Assembly (NCBI GenBank): GCA_023898765.1
Contig: CP060238.1
Span: 1,674,001 to 1,738,000, forward strand
Direction: 5' to 3'
Length of the DNA: 64,000 nt
DNA from: Rhodospirillales bacterium
GTDB taxonomy: Bacteria; Pseudomonadota; Alphaproteobacteria; Micavibrionales; Micavibrionaceae
The position numbers and the translations under genes are program-made. This document shows, in pieces, positions 40,665 to 49,099 of this stretch (position 1 is its first letter; the number at the start of each line of letters is the position of its first letter). Below the pieces are notes generated by a model. It had not been told where the DNA came from and ran no database searches. It saw only the letters and a list, made by a program, of their open reading frames with translations.

Positions 40665-41432
40665 ATGACTCAAAACAACCCTGCGCAAAACCCGGAAAGC
40701 ACGCAATTTGGCGACGAGACCGTTACGCCGGAAGAAAAAACGAGCCGTGTGATCGGTGTTTTTGACTCCGTTGCGGACAATTACGACCTGATGAACGACC
40801 TGATGTCCGGCGGGATACACCGCCTCTGGAAGGACCATCTGGTGCGCAAAATCCGGCCGCAGGGAGATATGGACTATCTTGATGTGGCGGGCGGGACCGG
40901 CGATATCGCCTTCAGGCTCCGGAAAAAAGCGGGACCGGATGCGCGAATCACCCTGTGCGACCTCAACACCGATATGCTTCGCGTTGGACGGAACAGGGCC
41001 ATAGACCGGGGCTGGCTGGATGATTTTGAGTGGGTGACGGGCAATGCCGAAGATCTTCCTTTCCCGGATAACCGTTTCGATGTCTATACGATTTCTTTCG
41101 GTTTGCGCAATGTGACGCGCATTGACACGGCGCTGAAAGAGGCCTTTCGCGTCTTGAAGCCCGGCGGGCGGTTTTTTTGCCTTGAATTCTCGCATGTTGA
41201 AAACCCCCTGATCTCGAAGCTTTACGACGGCTTTTCCTACGGAATCATTCCGAAAATCGGCGCGGTTGTCGCGCAGGACCGGGGGAGCTACCAATATCTG
41301 GTTGAGAGCATCCGTAAATTCCCGGCGCAGAAGGATCTTGCCGCGCGCATGGAAAAGGCCGGATTTTCGAACGTTTCCTTTGAAAATTTGAATTTCGGGG
41401 TTGTGGCTATTCACAAAGGAACGAAACAATAA
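40665..41432 (+). CDS. ubiE: Demethylmenaquinone/2-methoxy-6-polyprenyl-1,4-benzoquinol methyltransferase
   Basis: 255 residues. Carries out the C-methylation step of ubiquinone (and menaquinone) synthesis with SAM. UbiE signatures are present: VFDSVADNYDLMNDLMSGGIHRLWK (about 32-56), the SAM loop LDVAGGTGDIAF (about 72-83), YTISFGLRNVTRIDTALKEA and EFSHVENPLISKLYD. In many alphaproteobacteria ubiE is followed by ubiB, coaBC and dut; here a low-complexity gene stands in the ubiB position. Confidence 0.96.
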   Translation: MTQNNPAQNPESTQFGDETVTPEEKTSRVIGVFDSVADNYDLMNDLMSGGIHRLWKDHLVRKIRPQGDMDYLDVAGGTGDIAFRLRKKAGPDARITLCDLNTDMLRVGRNRAIDRGWLDDFEWVTGNAEDLPFPDNRFDVYTISFGLRNVTRIDTALKEAFRVLKPGGRFFCLEFSHVENPLISKLYDGFSYGIIPKIGAVVAQDRGSYQYLVESIRKFPAQKDLAARMEKAGFSNVSFENLNFGVVAIHKGTKQ

Positions 41433-41468
41433 TTTTCATAGGTAAGCCTTTCGCGCAAAAAATAATAC

Positions 41469-41498
41469 TTGCATCTGCGGGCGATTCTTCCTTATATA
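41469..41498 (+). promoter_or_regulatory. Predicted sigma-70 promoter
   Basis: TTGCAT (41469-41474), 18-base spacer, TATATA (41493-41498). It gives a G-rich leader of about 100 nt before the ATG at 41606, with a run of GGGGC/GCCCC complements that could fold. Confidence 0.6.
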
Positions 41499-41605
41499 TG
41501 GCCCCATTACTTTCATTGAGATTGCTTTGTCGGGGCGCTTGGGGGCGTTACTGGGCTGGCCCTCAAGTGGGGGAAAACTGTCAAGAATAAGGAAGGAACA
41601 GTACA

Positions 41606-42100
41606 ATGAACAATATCGTTAAATCAGTCGTATTCGCCGCTGTTGTCTTGTTTGCCGGCGTTGCGGCCATGCAGGTTATCTATAACAATGTGACGGGCGA
41701 TGATTCCACAGGCGTTGCGGGCGTTGAGCCTGCTGCCGGCGGGGAATTTCTGGGAACCGTTGGCGATGCGGTCGAAAGCGCAACCGAAGCGGCAACGGAT
41801 GCTGCCGACAGCATGACGGAAGCTGCGGCCGATGCTTATGAAAGTGCCGCAGAAACGGCTCAGGACGCTGCCGATGCTGTAGAGGAAACGGCTGAAGACG
41901 CCATGGATTCTGCAACCGACGCGATGGAGGATGCCACGGAAGCCGCAACAGAAGATGCTGCCGAGCAAGCGCCCGCTCCTGAAAGCGAAACCATGGAAGA
42001 AGCGACAGAAGCTGTCGAAGACGCCAAAGACGCCGCTGAAGATGCTGCCGGAGACGCCGCTGAAGAAAAAGCACAGGACGCTGTCGAAGGCATGTTCTAG
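41606..42100 (+). CDS. Membrane-anchored Ala/Glu/Asp-rich low-complexity protein
   Basis: 164 residues. An N-terminal hydrophobic segment (VVFAAVVLFAGVAAMQVIY, about 8-26) is either an uncleaved anchor or a signal. From about residue 50 on the sequence is almost only Ala, Glu, Asp, Thr, Ser and Met, in loose repeats such as EAATDAADSMTEAAADAYES, giving a very acidic amphipathic helix or coiled coil, reminiscent of LEA-like or apolipoprotein-like helices. No family can be claimed. A good promoter, an AAGGAAGGA ribosome site and a strong terminator make it a self-contained, probably well-expressed transcription unit inserted between ubiE and coaBC. Confidence 0.75.
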   Translation: MNNIVKSVVFAAVVLFAGVAAMQVIYNNVTGDDSTGVAGVEPAAGGEFLGTVGDAVESATEAATDAADSMTEAAADAYESAAETAQDAADAVEETAEDAMDSATDAMEDATEAATEDAAEQAPAPESETMEEATEAVEDAKDAAEDAAGDAAEEKAQDAVEGMF

Positions 42101-42138
42101 GAACGTGTGAAACCAAATTGAAGATTTTTAAAAGACAA

Positions 42139-42172
42139 GGCCCCGTTTTGTTTAGACGAAACGGGGCTTTTC
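42139..42172 (+). terminator. Rho-independent terminator
   Basis: GCCCCGTTT and AAACGGGGC pair over nine bases around a ten-base loop, followed by TTTTC. It separates the low-complexity gene from coaBC, whose ribosome site follows at once. Confidence 0.88.
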
Positions 42173-42187
42173 TTCGGAGAGGATAAC

Positions 42188-43429
42188 GTGCTGAGAGGCA
42201 AGAGCATCTTACTGGTGATTACGGGCGGCATTGCCGCCTGTAAAGCGCCGGACCTTATCCGCCTGATACGAAAATCAGGGGCGCAGGTCCGGTGCATCCT
42301 GACCCGGGGCGGCGAAAAATTCATAACCCCGCTCAGCATTGCTGCGCTCAGCGAAAACACCGTTTATACCGACCTTTTTTCCCTGAAAGATGAAACGGAA
42401 ATGGGTCATATCCGCCTCTCCCGCGCGTGCGACCTGATCGTTGTCGCCCCTGCCAGCGCTGACTTTCTGGCAAGACTGTCCCAGGGGCGCGCAAACGATC
42501 TTGCTGCAGCCACATTGCTCGCAGCGGACAAGCCTGTGATGGTCTGTCCTGCCATGAACCCCATGATGTGGATGAACAAAGCCACGCAGGAAAATATCCG
42601 AACCCTGACCCGGCGCGACATCCTCTTTTGCGGACCCGAAGAGGGGGAAACGGCCTGCGGCGAAACCGGGTACGGACGCATGAGCGAGCCCCGGGATATC
42701 CTGGATGCCGTCCTCACCTATTTTCAAAAAGACAAACCTTTGGCAGGCCGAACAGCCCTTGTCACGAGCGGCCCGACTTACGAGCCGATCGACCCGGTCC
42801 GGTTCATCGGCAACCGCTCTTCCGGAAAGCAGGGACACGCGATTGCCAAAGCGCTGGCCGAGGCTGGCGCCGCCGTCACACTGGTAAGCGGTCCAACAGC
42901 CCTTTCTGACCCCGAATACATAAAAACGGTACGTATCGAAACAGCTTCTGAAATGCTGGAAACCTGCGAAAAATTGCTTCCTGCAGACATATTTGTGTCT
43001 GCCGCGGCCGTGGCCGACTGGACCCTGTCAAACCCGGCCGTTTCGAAAATAAAAAAAGGGAAAAAGACATCGCCGCCCGTCCTCAATCTTACTGAGAACA
43101 CCGACATACTGGCCCGCCTGTCTGAACCGAATCCGCAGCGTCCAAAACTGGTCATTGGCTTCGCGGCCGAGACAGAAAACCTTCTCCAAAACGCACGCGC
43201 CAAACGAGACGCAAAAGGGTGTGACTGGATCGTCGCCAACGAAATCAGCGGTCAAAACGAAAATGTCTTTGGATCGGAAGAGAATCATGCCTATCTAATC
43301 ACGGAAAAAGATATTGTTGAGTGGCCGAAAAGCTCAAAAGACAATATCGCGAAAAAACTGGTGCAGCATATTGCGCGATTTTTTGATAAAACAAACACCG
43401 AAAACCCACAACAGGAAGCGGCTGAATAA
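42188..43429 (+). CDS. coaBC: Bifunctional phosphopantothenoylcysteine decarboxylase / phosphopantothenate-cysteine ligase
   Basis: 413 residues from a GTG start at 42188 with GGAGAGG seven bases ahead. Adds Cys to phosphopantothenate and decarboxylates it, two steps of coenzyme A synthesis. The flavin-dependent CoaC half shows ITGGIAACKAPDLIR, the PAMNPMMWMN substrate motif and GCGETGYGRM; the CoaB half from about 185 shows TSGPTYEPIDPVRFIGNRSSGKQG. Its stop and the dut start share one base (TAATG), so the two are coupled. panD, which acts in the same pathway, is at 53243. Confidence 0.96.
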   Translation: MLRGKSILLVITGGIAACKAPDLIRLIRKSGAQVRCILTRGGEKFITPLSIAALSENTVYTDLFSLKDETEMGHIRLSRACDLIVVAPASADFLARLSQGRANDLAAATLLAADKPVMVCPAMNPMMWMNKATQENIRTLTRRDILFCGPEEGETACGETGYGRMSEPRDILDAVLTYFQKDKPLAGRTALVTSGPTYEPIDPVRFIGNRSSGKQGHAIAKALAEAGAAVTLVSGPTALSDPEYIKTVRIETASEMLETCEKLLPADIFVSAAAVADWTLSNPAVSKIKKGKKTSPPVLNLTENTDILARLSEPNPQRPKLVIGFAAETENLLQNARAKRDAKGCDWIVANEISGQNENVFGSEENHAYLITEKDIVEWPKSSKDNIAKKLVQHIARFFDKTNTENPQQEAAE

Positions 43430-43914
43430 TGACCGACAACAGACATAATGATAACGAGATCAACAGGGTAGAAGTCGCCCTTCTCCCGCACGAGCATGCC
43501 GTCGGCCTGAACCTTCCGACTTATGCAACGGAAGATTCTGCGGGGATGGATCTTTCGGCGGCGCTGGATGAAGCAATCGAGATTGCGCCGGGACAGCGGG
43601 CCCTTGTGCCCACAGGACTGTCCATTTCCCTGCCCCCCGGTTACGAAGCACAAATCCGCCCCCGCTCCGGCCTGGCGCTCAAGCACGGCATTACCGTCCT
43701 TAACGCTCCCGGCACGATCGACGCGGATTACCGCGGCGAAATCAAGGTCATTCTGGCCAATCTGGGCAGCGAGGACTTCACGATCGAACGCGGTATGCGC
43801 ATCGCCCAAATGGTCGTAGCCCGTCACGCCAATGTCGAATGGAACATTGTAGAATCCCTTGAAGAAACGGATCGCGGCACAGGCGGTTTCGGTTCCACGG
43901 GGACATCCGGCTGA
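43429..43914 (+). CDS. dut: Deoxyuridine 5'-triphosphate nucleotidohydrolase
   Basis: 161 residues, trimeric dUTPase type. Splits dUTP to dUMP, limiting uracil in DNA. The five family motifs are present in order: SAGMDLSAA, PRSGLALKHGI, NAPGTIDADYRGEIKV, RIAQMVVA and the C-terminal Gly-rich RGTGGFGSTG that closes over the substrate. Overlaps coaBC by one base. Confidence 0.97.
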   Translation: MTDNRHNDNEINRVEVALLPHEHAVGLNLPTYATEDSAGMDLSAALDEAIEIAPGQRALVPTGLSISLPPGYEAQIRPRSGLALKHGITVLNAPGTIDADYRGEIKVILANLGSEDFTIERGMRIAQMVVARHANVEWNIVESLEETDRGTGGFGSTGTSG

Positions 43915-43956
43915 TCGCTCTTTTCATCCGGGGCTTCTTGTCGTAAAACAGTCCCC

Positions 43957-46656
43957 ATGTCCCAGACCGCCAAAAAAAACGAAAGCGCGTTTATCGCCGC
44001 AGGCCATACGCCGATGATGGCGCAATATATGGCGCTGAAGGAGCAGTATCCCGACTGCCTGCTTTTTTACCGCATGGGGGATTTTTACGAACTTTTTCAT
44101 GAGGACGCGCTCAAAGCCAGCGAAACGCTGGACATCACCCTGACACGGCGCGGGAAAAGCGGCGGCAACGATATCCCCATGTGCGGGGTGCCCTATCATT
44201 CCTATGAGCCCTACCTCGCAAAACTCATTCGCGCAGGCTTTAACGTGGCGATTTGCGAACAGACGGAAACCCCGGAAGAATCAAGGGTCCGCACCAAAAA
44301 GGAAGGCAAACCCGCCTCCAAATCCCTTGTGAAGCGTGACGTTGTGCGCGTGGTGACCAAAGGCACCCTGACCGAGGAAACGCTTCTGGATGCGCGCAGC
44401 AATAATTACCTGGCGGCCCTGTCCGACATCGGCGGCCAGTTCGCGCTGGCCTGGCTGGAACTTTCCACCGGTGAATTTCTGGTGCAACCCGTTGCCCTGC
44501 AAAATCTTGCCGCCGCGCTGGAGCGTGTGGAGGCCAGCGAAATCCTGCTCCCGGAACGTCTGGCGCAAGACGAAAAAACCAAAGATGTTTTGGCCGCCTT
44601 TCGCGAGAAAGTATCGCCGCAACCCTCCAGCCTGTTCGACTCGCAAAGCGCCCAGAAACGGCTGGAACAGCTATTCGGCGTAGGCACGCTGGACTCTTTT
44701 GGTGCGTTCAGCCGCGCTGAAATTGCAGCCGCAGGCGCCCTGATCGACTATGTGGAGCGCACTCAAAAAGGCAAAATACCGCACCTCTCCCGCCTGCAGC
44801 AACTCAGCGGAAGCGCGTGCATGGAAATCGATGCCGCAACCCGCCGCAATCTGGAGATGACCCGCACTCTCTCCGGCGAACGCAAAGGCTCCCTTTTGGA
44901 TGTTATTGACTGCACCATAACGGGCGCGGGAGCACGATTGCTGCAGACCCGCCTGTCCTCCCCCTTAACGGATATCAAGACGATTCACGCGCGGCAGGAT
45001 GAGATTGAATCCTTTTCCGGTGCGGCTCCCCTGCGGGAGGCTTTACGCGAGCAGCTTAAAGACGTGCCGGATATGGAACGCGCCCTGGCCCGGCTGACCA
45101 TCGGGCGCGCCACGCCGCGGGATCTGGGCATGATACGGGACGGCCTGCGAAACGCCGAAACCTTGCGCGCTTTGCTGCAGAAGGCGGACATGCCCTCTCT
45201 GGAACCCTTGACAACCGGCCTGCAGCAAAACGAGGACTGCAAAAAACTCTCAGACATTCTGTCGGCAGCGCTGGAAACCGAGCTTCCCGCCCAAACCCAT
45301 GAAGGACGTTTTATTGCCGCAGCATACGATGCAAAACTCGACCAGCTCCGCACCATGCGCGACGACAGCAAACGCCTGATTGCAGCGCTTCAAACCAGAT
45401 ACCGTGAAGAAACAAAGATTGAAACCCTCAAAATCGCGTATAACAACATGCTGGGTTATTACATCGACGTCACAGCGCGTCACGCGGATAAGCTCCTGAT
45501 ACGCAAAGGGGAAACCGCGCCCGACAACCCCTTTGTCCATCGGCAGACCCTGGCCAACAATGTCCGCTTTACCACGGCGGACCTTGTCGAACTGGAGCGG
45601 GATATTGCGAGCGCCGCCGACAAAGCCCTTGCCATAGAGCAAAATCTTTTCGTCGAATTCACACAGAAAATTTGTGCGCTTGCGCAGGATATCGGCCGGA
45701 TCGCCCGCGCGATTGCTGCGCTGGACGTTGCCGCATCCCTCGCGCATCTCGCCGTGAACCGTCAATATATCCGGCCAACCATAGACAACTCGCTGGCCTT
45801 TGATATCAGGGACGGGCGGCATCCCGTCGTGGAAGAAGCCTTGCGCAAAGAGGCCCAAAGCTTCGTCCCCAATAATTGCGATCTGGGGGAAAAACAAAGA
45901 CTCTGGCTGCTCACAGGGCCGAACATGGCGGGTAAATCCACCTTCCTGCGCCAAAACGCCCTGATCGTCATTCTGGCGCAGATGGGCGCCTTCGTTCCGG
46001 CCAGATCCGCGCATATCGGGCTTGTCGATCGTTGTTTCAGCCGTGTGGGCGCGGCGGACGATCTGGCGCGCGGACGCTCCACCTTTATGGTCGAAATGGT
46101 TGAAACCGCCACAATCCTCAATCAGGCCACACAGCGCTCCCTTGTGATTCTGGACGAAATCGGGCGCGGCACGGCGACCTTCGACGGGCTCTCCATTGCC
46201 TGGGCCTGCGTCGAACAAATTCATGAAACCAATCGCTGCCGGGCGCTGTTTGCAACCCATTACCATGAACTGACCAGCCTTTCCGCGAAACTGAGCGCCC
46301 TGTCCTGCCACGCGATGCAGGTCAAGGAGTGGAAAGGCGACGTGATTTTCCTCCACAGCGTCGCCGAGGGCGCGGCGGACCGCTCTTACGGCATCCATGT
46401 GGCGCGGCTGGCAGGACTGCCGGAAAACGTTGTCGCACGGGCGCAAAACGTATTGGACCTCCTGAACAAAGGGGAACAGTCCGGCGCCCTGGCAAAACTG
46501 GCGGACGACCTGCCCCTTTTCACCGCACAATGGCAAGAACAGGAACCGCAGCAAAATTTTTCCGAAATCGCGCAAAAACTGGAAGAGATCAACCCGGACG
46601 ACCTCACCCCCAAAGAAGCGCTGGAACAGCTTTACATCTTAAAGGACCTTCTATGA
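43957..46656 (+). CDS. mutS: DNA mismatch repair protein MutS
   Basis: 899 residues, slightly longer than E. coli MutS (853). The mismatch-wedging Phe-X-Glu is F43-Y-E45 in GDFYELF. The ATPase domain carries the Walker A TGPNMAGKSTFLRQN (about 653-667), Walker B VILDEIGRGTATFDG and ATHYHEL. It recognises mismatches and recruits MutL, which is not in the window. The ribosome site is poor. Its TGA stop overlaps the start of the cysteine-synthase-like gene (ATGA). Confidence 0.97.
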   Translation: MSQTAKKNESAFIAAGHTPMMAQYMALKEQYPDCLLFYRMGDFYELFHEDALKASETLDITLTRRGKSGGNDIPMCGVPYHSYEPYLAKLIRAGFNVAICEQTETPEESRVRTKKEGKPASKSLVKRDVVRVVTKGTLTEETLLDARSNNYLAALSDIGGQFALAWLELSTGEFLVQPVALQNLAAALERVEASEILLPERLAQDEKTKDVLAAFREKVSPQPSSLFDSQSAQKRLEQLFGVGTLDSFGAFSRAEIAAAGALIDYVERTQKGKIPHLSRLQQLSGSACMEIDAATRRNLEMTRTLSGERKGSLLDVIDCTITGAGARLLQTRLSSPLTDIKTIHARQDEIESFSGAAPLREALREQLKDVPDMERALARLTIGRATPRDLGMIRDGLRNAETLRALLQKADMPSLEPLTTGLQQNEDCKKLSDILSAALETELPAQTHEGRFIAAAYDAKLDQLRTMRDDSKRLIAALQTRYREETKIETLKIAYNNMLGYYIDVTARHADKLLIRKGETAPDNPFVHRQTLANNVRFTTADLVELERDIASAADKALAIEQNLFVEFTQKICALAQDIGRIARAIAALDVAASLAHLAVNRQYIRPTIDNSLAFDIRDGRHPVVEEALRKEAQSFVPNNCDLGEKQRLWLLTGPNMAGKSTFLRQNALIVILAQMGAFVPARSAHIGLVDRCFSRVGAADDLARGRSTFMVEMVETATILNQATQRSLVILDEIGRGTATFDGLSIAWACVEQIHETNRCRALFATHYHELTSLSAKLSALSCHAMQVKEWKGDVIFLHSVAEGAADRSYGIHVARLAGLPENVVARAQNVLDLLNKGEQSGALAKLADDLPLFTAQWQEQEPQQNFSEIAQKLEEINPDDLTPKEALEQLYILKDLL

Positions 46657-47555
46657 TAACACGCAATATTCTTGACCTGATCGGAAACACCCCTCTTCTG
46701 AACGTTGAAGAGGGTATCTACGCCAAGGCGGAATTCCTGAACCCTTCCGGCTCGATCAAATCCCGCATGGCCAAACACATTGTCGAAAAAGCCGAAAGAG
46801 AAGGTCTGCTGAAACCCGGCGACACCATCGTGGAAGCCACAAGCGGCAACACGGGAAACGCTTTCAGCATGGTGGCCGCCGCCAAGGGCTATAAAATGCT
46901 GGTGCTGATGCCCGACGGCTATACGAGCGAGCGCGTCATGATCTCCCGCGGCTTCGGGGCGGAAATCAGGTTCGTCGGCCATTTCCAGGTGAACAAAGCG
47001 CGCGAAGAAGCCATTCGGCTGGGAAAACAGGAAGGCTATTACTGTCCGCAGCAATTCGACAATGAATGGAACGTGGAGGAAAACCGCGACTGGCTTGGAA
47101 AGGAAGTGATTACCCAACTGCCCGAAGGCCTTAAAATAGACGCTGTGGTGCAGGGCGTGGGCACTGGCGGCACGCTTATCGGCGCGGCGCTTGCGCTCAA
47201 GGAATGGCACAACCCGGACCTGAAGGTTTTTGCGATGGAGCCTTCGGAATCGCAGACCCTGACCTGCTGCATGGTGGCGGACCATAAAATCGAGGGAATT
47301 TCAGACGGATTCATCCCAACCATCTACGAACGGCACAGGGATCTGGTTGACGAAGTCATCTGCGTGGATTCGGACCGGGCCATTGAAGAAACAAAAAAGC
47401 TGGCCTCTTCCCGCGGATTTTTTGTGGGACCAAGCTCCGGCGCCAACCTGCTGGCCGCCCGGAAAGTGAAGAAAGCCCATCCGGACGTCAAAAACATCCT
47501 GACCTTTTTCTGCGACGAGGGCGAAAAATACCTCTCCATGATGTATGCGGAATGA
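46653..47555 (+). CDS. Cysteine synthase-like PLP enzyme
   Basis: 300 residues from the ATG at 46653, which has AAAGGA ahead and overlaps the mutS stop. Fold type II PLP enzyme: NPSGSIKSRMAKHIVE carries the PLP Lys, EATSGNTGNAFSMVAAAKGYK is the substrate loop and GVGTGGTLIGAA binds the phosphate. This fits O-acetylserine sulfhydrylase (CysK/CysM) or cystathionine beta-synthase; PSSGANLLAARKV supports the cysteine synthase side. The loop after the first strand is short, so the exact substrate stays open. Translationally coupled to mutS without an obvious functional link. Confidence 0.88.
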   Translation: MITRNILDLIGNTPLLNVEEGIYAKAEFLNPSGSIKSRMAKHIVEKAEREGLLKPGDTIVEATSGNTGNAFSMVAAAKGYKMLVLMPDGYTSERVMISRGFGAEIRFVGHFQVNKAREEAIRLGKQEGYYCPQQFDNEWNVEENRDWLGKEVITQLPEGLKIDAVVQGVGTGGTLIGAALALKEWHNPDLKVFAMEPSESQTLTCCMVADHKIEGISDGFIPTIYERHRDLVDEVICVDSDRAIEETKKLASSRGFFVGPSSGANLLAARKVKKAHPDVKNILTFFCDEGEKYLSMMYAE

Positions 47556-47571
47556 CGCCCGGCCGCTTCCC

Positions 47572-48219
47572 TTAAAACACAGAAAGCAGGTCTTTCGCCG
47601 GCAGGGCCGAATAGCCGATCACCAACCCGACCAGAATAATCCCGATACTGGCCCCCGTATTCACTTTTCGAAGCACCGCTTCCGAAAAGAGATTGCGTGT
47701 CATGGAAAGCGGCACCGCGTAGGACAGCGCCACAATCGCATCGGCAAAGACAATAATAAAGGCCGCCAGCGCGATATCCGGCGCTCCCACGGTCTGCAGA
47801 TCAAACAGCGTCGGCAATATCCCCGCAAAAAACAGGATATCGAAAGGATTGCTGGCGGTCAGCATGAACCCTGCGCTGAAATTATCCCAAAATCCGGTTT
47901 TGGCCTGCTCCCTGACGTTCCCCGGCAAATCAAGATCGAATTTCTGCAGCCCCTTGATCCCAAGCCATATCAGATAAACGGAAGCGGCGGATTTCAACAT
48001 GATAGAGATAAAAACAATGTCGTCCGGAATGAACTGGTACCCGAAAACGACAAGGCAAAAGAAAAGAATTTTAACCAGATTGGTCCCGGCCATAAAAAAC
48101 AGGACGCTCTCCAGCCCTTCGCTTATGGCTTTCGATGCCACAGTTAACATCCCCGGCCCCGGCTTTGCCGCCAAAAGGGCCACCCCCGTAAATAAAGCGA
48201 TCATTGCTGCTATATCCAT
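47572..48219 (-). CDS. LysE-family amino acid exporter, copy 1
   Basis: 215 residues from the ATG at 48219 (GGAAG seven bases ahead); a TTG at 48231 is in frame. Six hydrophobic segments and the LysE/RhtB signature ALLAAKPGPGMLTVASKAISEG near the N-terminus. Such proteins export amino acids or homoserine lactones through the inner membrane. Directly downstream of a closely related gene (21 bp apart); the two end in nearly the same 14 residues, GYSALPAKDLLSVF here. Confidence 0.88.
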   Translation of the reverse strand: MDIAAMIALFTGVALLAAKPGPGMLTVASKAISEGLESVLFFMAGTNLVKILFFCLVVFGYQFIPDDIVFISIMLKSAASVYLIWLGIKGLQKFDLDLPGNVREQAKTGFWDNFSAGFMLTASNPFDILFFAGILPTLFDLQTVGAPDIALAAFIIVFADAIVALSYAVPLSMTRNLFSEAVLRKVNTGASIGIILVGLVIGYSALPAKDLLSVF

Positions 48220-48240
48220 TATTTCTTCCAAAAGCCTCCC

Positions 48241-48888
48241 TTAAAACACAGAAAGCAGGTCTTCCGCCGGCAGCGCGGAATAGCCCAGATACAAACCGAT
48301 CAGGATCATCGCCATGCCGGAAGCCAGACGAAGCCCTTCCAGCGTTTTACCCCTGAAAAAACGGCGTGATACAAAAACCGGCACGCAATACATGAAATCA
48401 ATGGAAATCTGGACCACCACCGTCACGAGGGCCAGAATACCGAAATTGGCAAAACTCACGTCCTGTGTGCCGATGACGCTCGGTACAATTCCGCCAAAAA
48501 CAATAATGACAAAGGGATTGGACAATGTGAGCATCAGCCCCGTTGTAAAATCTTCCCAGTTATCCTTTAAAGACGCCGTTTTTTGAAAATCCACGTCCAG
48601 CGCCAGAGGTTTGGTCAACGTGCCCACCCCCAGATAAATCAGATAGGCACCGGCCAGCGCCTTGAGAAAAATGGACACAAACAGGAGTTCTTCCGCAAAA
48701 ACAACGGCGCCGAATACGACCAGGGCCAGATAAACGACCTCTCCCAGCGTCGCGCCGGACATGTAGGAAAGGAATCCGGCGGCCCCGCGCCCTGCCGTTT
48801 TTGTCACAACGGCCAAAACCCCCGGCCCGGGTTTGAGCGCCAGCACGGCAATCGTCATGGCGTATGTGCCCAGAGCTGCTAAATCCAT
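48241..48888 (-). CDS. LysE-family amino acid exporter, copy 2
   Basis: 215 residues, six membrane segments, same plan as the neighbour: VLALKPGPGVLAVVTKTAGRG, DFTTGLMLTLSNPFVIIVFGG and the end GYSALPAEDLLSVF. The two proteins are clearly paralogues of equal length, yet much of the middle has diverged, while the last 45 bp remain almost identical in DNA. First of the pair to be transcribed; upstream lies the divergent tRNA-Ser and rimO unit. Confidence 0.88.
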   Translation of the reverse strand: MDLAALGTYAMTIAVLALKPGPGVLAVVTKTAGRGAAGFLSYMSGATLGEVVYLALVVFGAVVFAEELLFVSIFLKALAGAYLIYLGVGTLTKPLALDVDFQKTASLKDNWEDFTTGLMLTLSNPFVIIVFGGIVPSVIGTQDVSFANFGILALVTVVVQISIDFMYCVPVFVSRRFFRGKTLEGLRLASGMAMILIGLYLGYSALPAEDLLSVF

Positions 48889-48971
48889 ATGTCTTTCCTT
48901 TCCCGACGCATATTGCCAAAGGCAAGCGCATTGGTCTATAACCCTTTTGCTTTAGAGAAGAAGATATTTAA

Positions 48972-49061
48972 GGAGAAGTGGCAGAGAGGTTGAATGCGCT
49001 GCTCTCGAAAAGCAGTAAGGGTTCACGCCCTTCGGGGGTTCGAATCCCCCCTTCTCCGCCA
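48972..49061 (+). tRNA. tRNA-Ser (anticodon CGA)
   Basis: 90 nt including an encoded CCA. The acceptor GGAGAAG (48972-48978) pairs with CTTCTCC (49051-49057), discriminator G. The anticodon stem GCTGCT/AGCAGT encloses the loop CTCGAAA with anticodon CGA, which reads UCG. The long variable arm typical of serine tRNAs and the TTCGAATCC T-loop are present. Confidence 0.97.
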
Positions 49062-49099
49062 ATTTGGCAAAGACCGGATTTGACGAGGATCCAAAAAAC

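Noticed and set aside
45250..46575. 441-codon minus-strand open frame inside mutS
   Set aside because: Mirror of the conserved ATPase domain of MutS; no independent signals.
48972..49061. tRNA-Ser as attachment site of an island
   Set aside because: No integrase, no repeat of its 3' end and ordinary housekeeping genes on both sides.
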